Positions 5,686-6,618 of a stretch of DNA of 6,618 nucleotides are shown piece after piece. The notes under the pieces were generated by a model. It was not told the origin of the DNA, made no database searches, and saw nothing but the letters and a program-made list of their open reading frames with translations. Origin of the DNA: an uncultured Azospirillum sp. (GTDB taxonomy: Bacteria > Pseudomonadota > Alphaproteobacteria > RF32 > CAG-239); the NCBI GenBank assembly GCA_900538765.1, contig UQAB01000045.1, forward strand, positions 1 through 6,618. Direction: 5' to 3'. Both the position numbers and the translations under genes were made by a program. Each line of letters starts with the position of its first letter. Position 1 is the stretch's first letter.

Positions 5686-6618
5686 TTAGAATTCAATTAC
5701 CGGACGAACCCTGAAAGAAGCTCTTCTATCGCTATTTCCAAAATAATCAGGATTTAGCAAATCAGAACGATATCTCCAATGAATCGCGTATGATGAACCT
5801 GCCGGAGTAGATGTCCAATATTGATTATTAAAATCCGTTGTCTTTGACAGAAGCTCCCCTCCTGCCGCTAACATCCCCTGATTAATTCTGTCAATATATA
5901 TGACAATCATGCGACCAACTCCGGAGGACGGCAAACACCATTTGCCTTTTGTTTCCGGCGCTGTGTTTGGCGCATAGTTTACCGACGCCCGTACTGCCGG
6001 AAAGGCTGTATCATCTCCCTGTGCTACTCCTTGCGCTATTATTTTTTGTGTATTACCACAGCTGTCGAAATCTATTTCTCCTTCTATGGTGTTTCGGCTA
6101 AACTCGAAGGAAACGCCATATCCTCCCCAGTATGCTTTACCATACTCTGTCAAAGCCAGGGCTTGCCCTTTGTTGTCTTCACCAATATAGACAACAATGC
6201 CGATTGGTGTTTTACCTGATATTTTGTTATCGGAACAAGTACCGTCGCTGTTCAAAATCTGTCCGATACAGCAGTTTCTCCCATCATTTGTGCAAGTTTT
6301 AATCGGCCGGCATTTACCATCATTTTTATTCCATATATATTCACCTCTACAGCCGCAGATTTCAAAATACACCGTACAAGAAGCACCGTATCCTCTTTCA
6401 TTCGCCCCATTACAATCGTATTTATAACTATTTTTACAACACTTATTTATTGTCCAAAAATATCCTATACGACAATTGCAGGAAGTATACTTCCCGTCAC
6501 AGGATTCTGACGATGGTTTTGTCTGATTACTGCCCGTGCAGTCATATTTATAACTTGCGGCACATTGCGACGTACAGGTTTGCGTTGTTGCATTCCAGTC
6601 ATAACCGGACTGACAGCC
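5686..6618 (-). CDS. Cysteine-rich repeat protein with DUF1566/Lcl-like C-terminus, N-terminus beyond the right edge
   Basis: The frame is open from the window edge (first codon at 6618) to the stop at 5686, giving 310 visible residues. The GTG at 6372 is in frame but internal and should not be taken as the start. Visible residues 1-125 are cysteine-rich with two tandem units (19-60 and 61-103) and the end of an earlier one. The spacing of cysteines and aromatics suggests disulfide-bonded modules outside the cytoplasm. Residues about 137-310 resemble the DUF1566 / Lcl C-terminal / major-paralogous domain: an opening PIGIVVYIGEDNKGQALAL, a WCLPS motif, YWTSTPAGSSYAIHW and a final FRVRPVIEF. 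Proteins with this end are often surface-exposed or adhesive, and Legionella Lcl binds glycosaminoglycans, but that role is only inferred here. Signal peptide and full length lie outside the window. A terminator follows. Confidence 0.75.
   Translation of the reverse strand, partial: GCQSGYDWNATTQTCTSQCAASYKYDCTGSNQTKPSSESCDGKYTSCNCRIGYFWTINKCCKNSYKYDCNGANERGYGASCTVYFEICGCRGEYIWNKNDGKCRPIKTCTNDGRNCCIGQILNSDGTCSDNKISGKTPIGIVVYIGEDNKGQALALTEYGKAYWGGYGVSFEFSRNTIEGEIDFDSCGNTQKIIAQGVAQGDDTAFPAVRASVNYAPNTAPETKGKWCLPSSGVGRMIVIYIDRINQGMLAAGGELLSKTTDFNNQYWTSTPAGSSYAIHWRYRSDLLNPDYFGNSDRRASFRVRPVIEF
6310..6564 (-). repeat. Tandem cysteine-rich units, about 42 residues each
   Basis: Unit A (6564-6439, visible residues 19-60) and unit B (6438-6310, residues 61-103) share C-x2-SYKYDC, a G-x-N turn, SC, a C-x-C-R motif, a Y-x-W pair and a closing KC. 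The six cysteines align almost one to one (C19/C61, C27/C69, C40/C81, C47/C88, C49/C90, C60/C103). Residues 2-15 (C-x3-Y-x-W-x6-C) look like the end of a preceding unit, so the array probably continues past the edge. Confidence 0.75.

Noticed and set aside
6370..6372. GTG as start of the right-edge gene
   Set aside because: The frame is open to the window edge, and the cysteine repeat continues unbroken upstream of this codon; there is no good ribosome site before it.
1..6618. CRISPR array, tRNA, rRNA, transposase or phage genes
   Set aside because: No regularly spaced direct repeats, tRNA-like cloverleaf, rRNA signature or transposase/integrase motif was seen on either strand.

Overview
The window is a minus-strand flagellar hook operon, fliK-flgD-flgE, flanked on both sides by edge-truncated genes for apparently secreted, cysteine-containing proteins. 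All recognised genes are on the minus strand, so transcription runs from high to low coordinates. The gene order, the FlgE N-terminus, the perfect sigma-54 promoter and the moderate G+C content suggest a flagellated proteobacterium, most likely an alphaproteobacterium. The cysteine-rich repeat protein with an Lcl/DUF1566-like end fits an uncultured host-associated lineage, but that placement is inference.

Layout from right to left. At 6618-5686 lies the C-terminal part of a large protein with tandem cysteine-rich repeats of about 42 residues and a DUF1566/Lcl-type terminal domain; it is followed by a hairpin terminator at 5638-5665. A consensus RpoN (sigma-54) promoter at 5575-5590 drives fliK (5535-3757, hook-length control), flgD (3741-2896, hook cap) and flgE (2874-664, hook protein). 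The genes are 15 and 21 bases apart and each has its own Shine-Dalgarno sequence. A strong rho-independent terminator at 581-609 closes the operon. An extended -10 sigma-70-type promoter (511-539) then starts a further gene at 476, which runs off the left edge. That gene has a strong ribosome binding site and a signal peptide. It has no stop codon inside the window and no start beyond it, so it is easy to miss.

The three flagellar genes act together. FlgD caps the growing hook, FlgE polymerises beneath it, and FliK measures hook length and switches the export apparatus to filament substrates. All three are larger than textbook versions. FlgE (736 residues) carries two related inserted domains of about 100 residues. 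FlgD (281) has a glycine/glutamate repeat tail with an alanine-rich end. FliK (592) has a long low-complexity middle.

The most unusual part is the left edge. Within about 140 bases (133-272) the signal-peptide gene contains three hairpins and a canonical G-quadruplex motif, yet its reading frame stays open throughout. This resembles a palindromic repeat element inserted in frame into a coding sequence, comparable in concept to the Rickettsia palindromic elements. It is the best candidate here for something undescribed.
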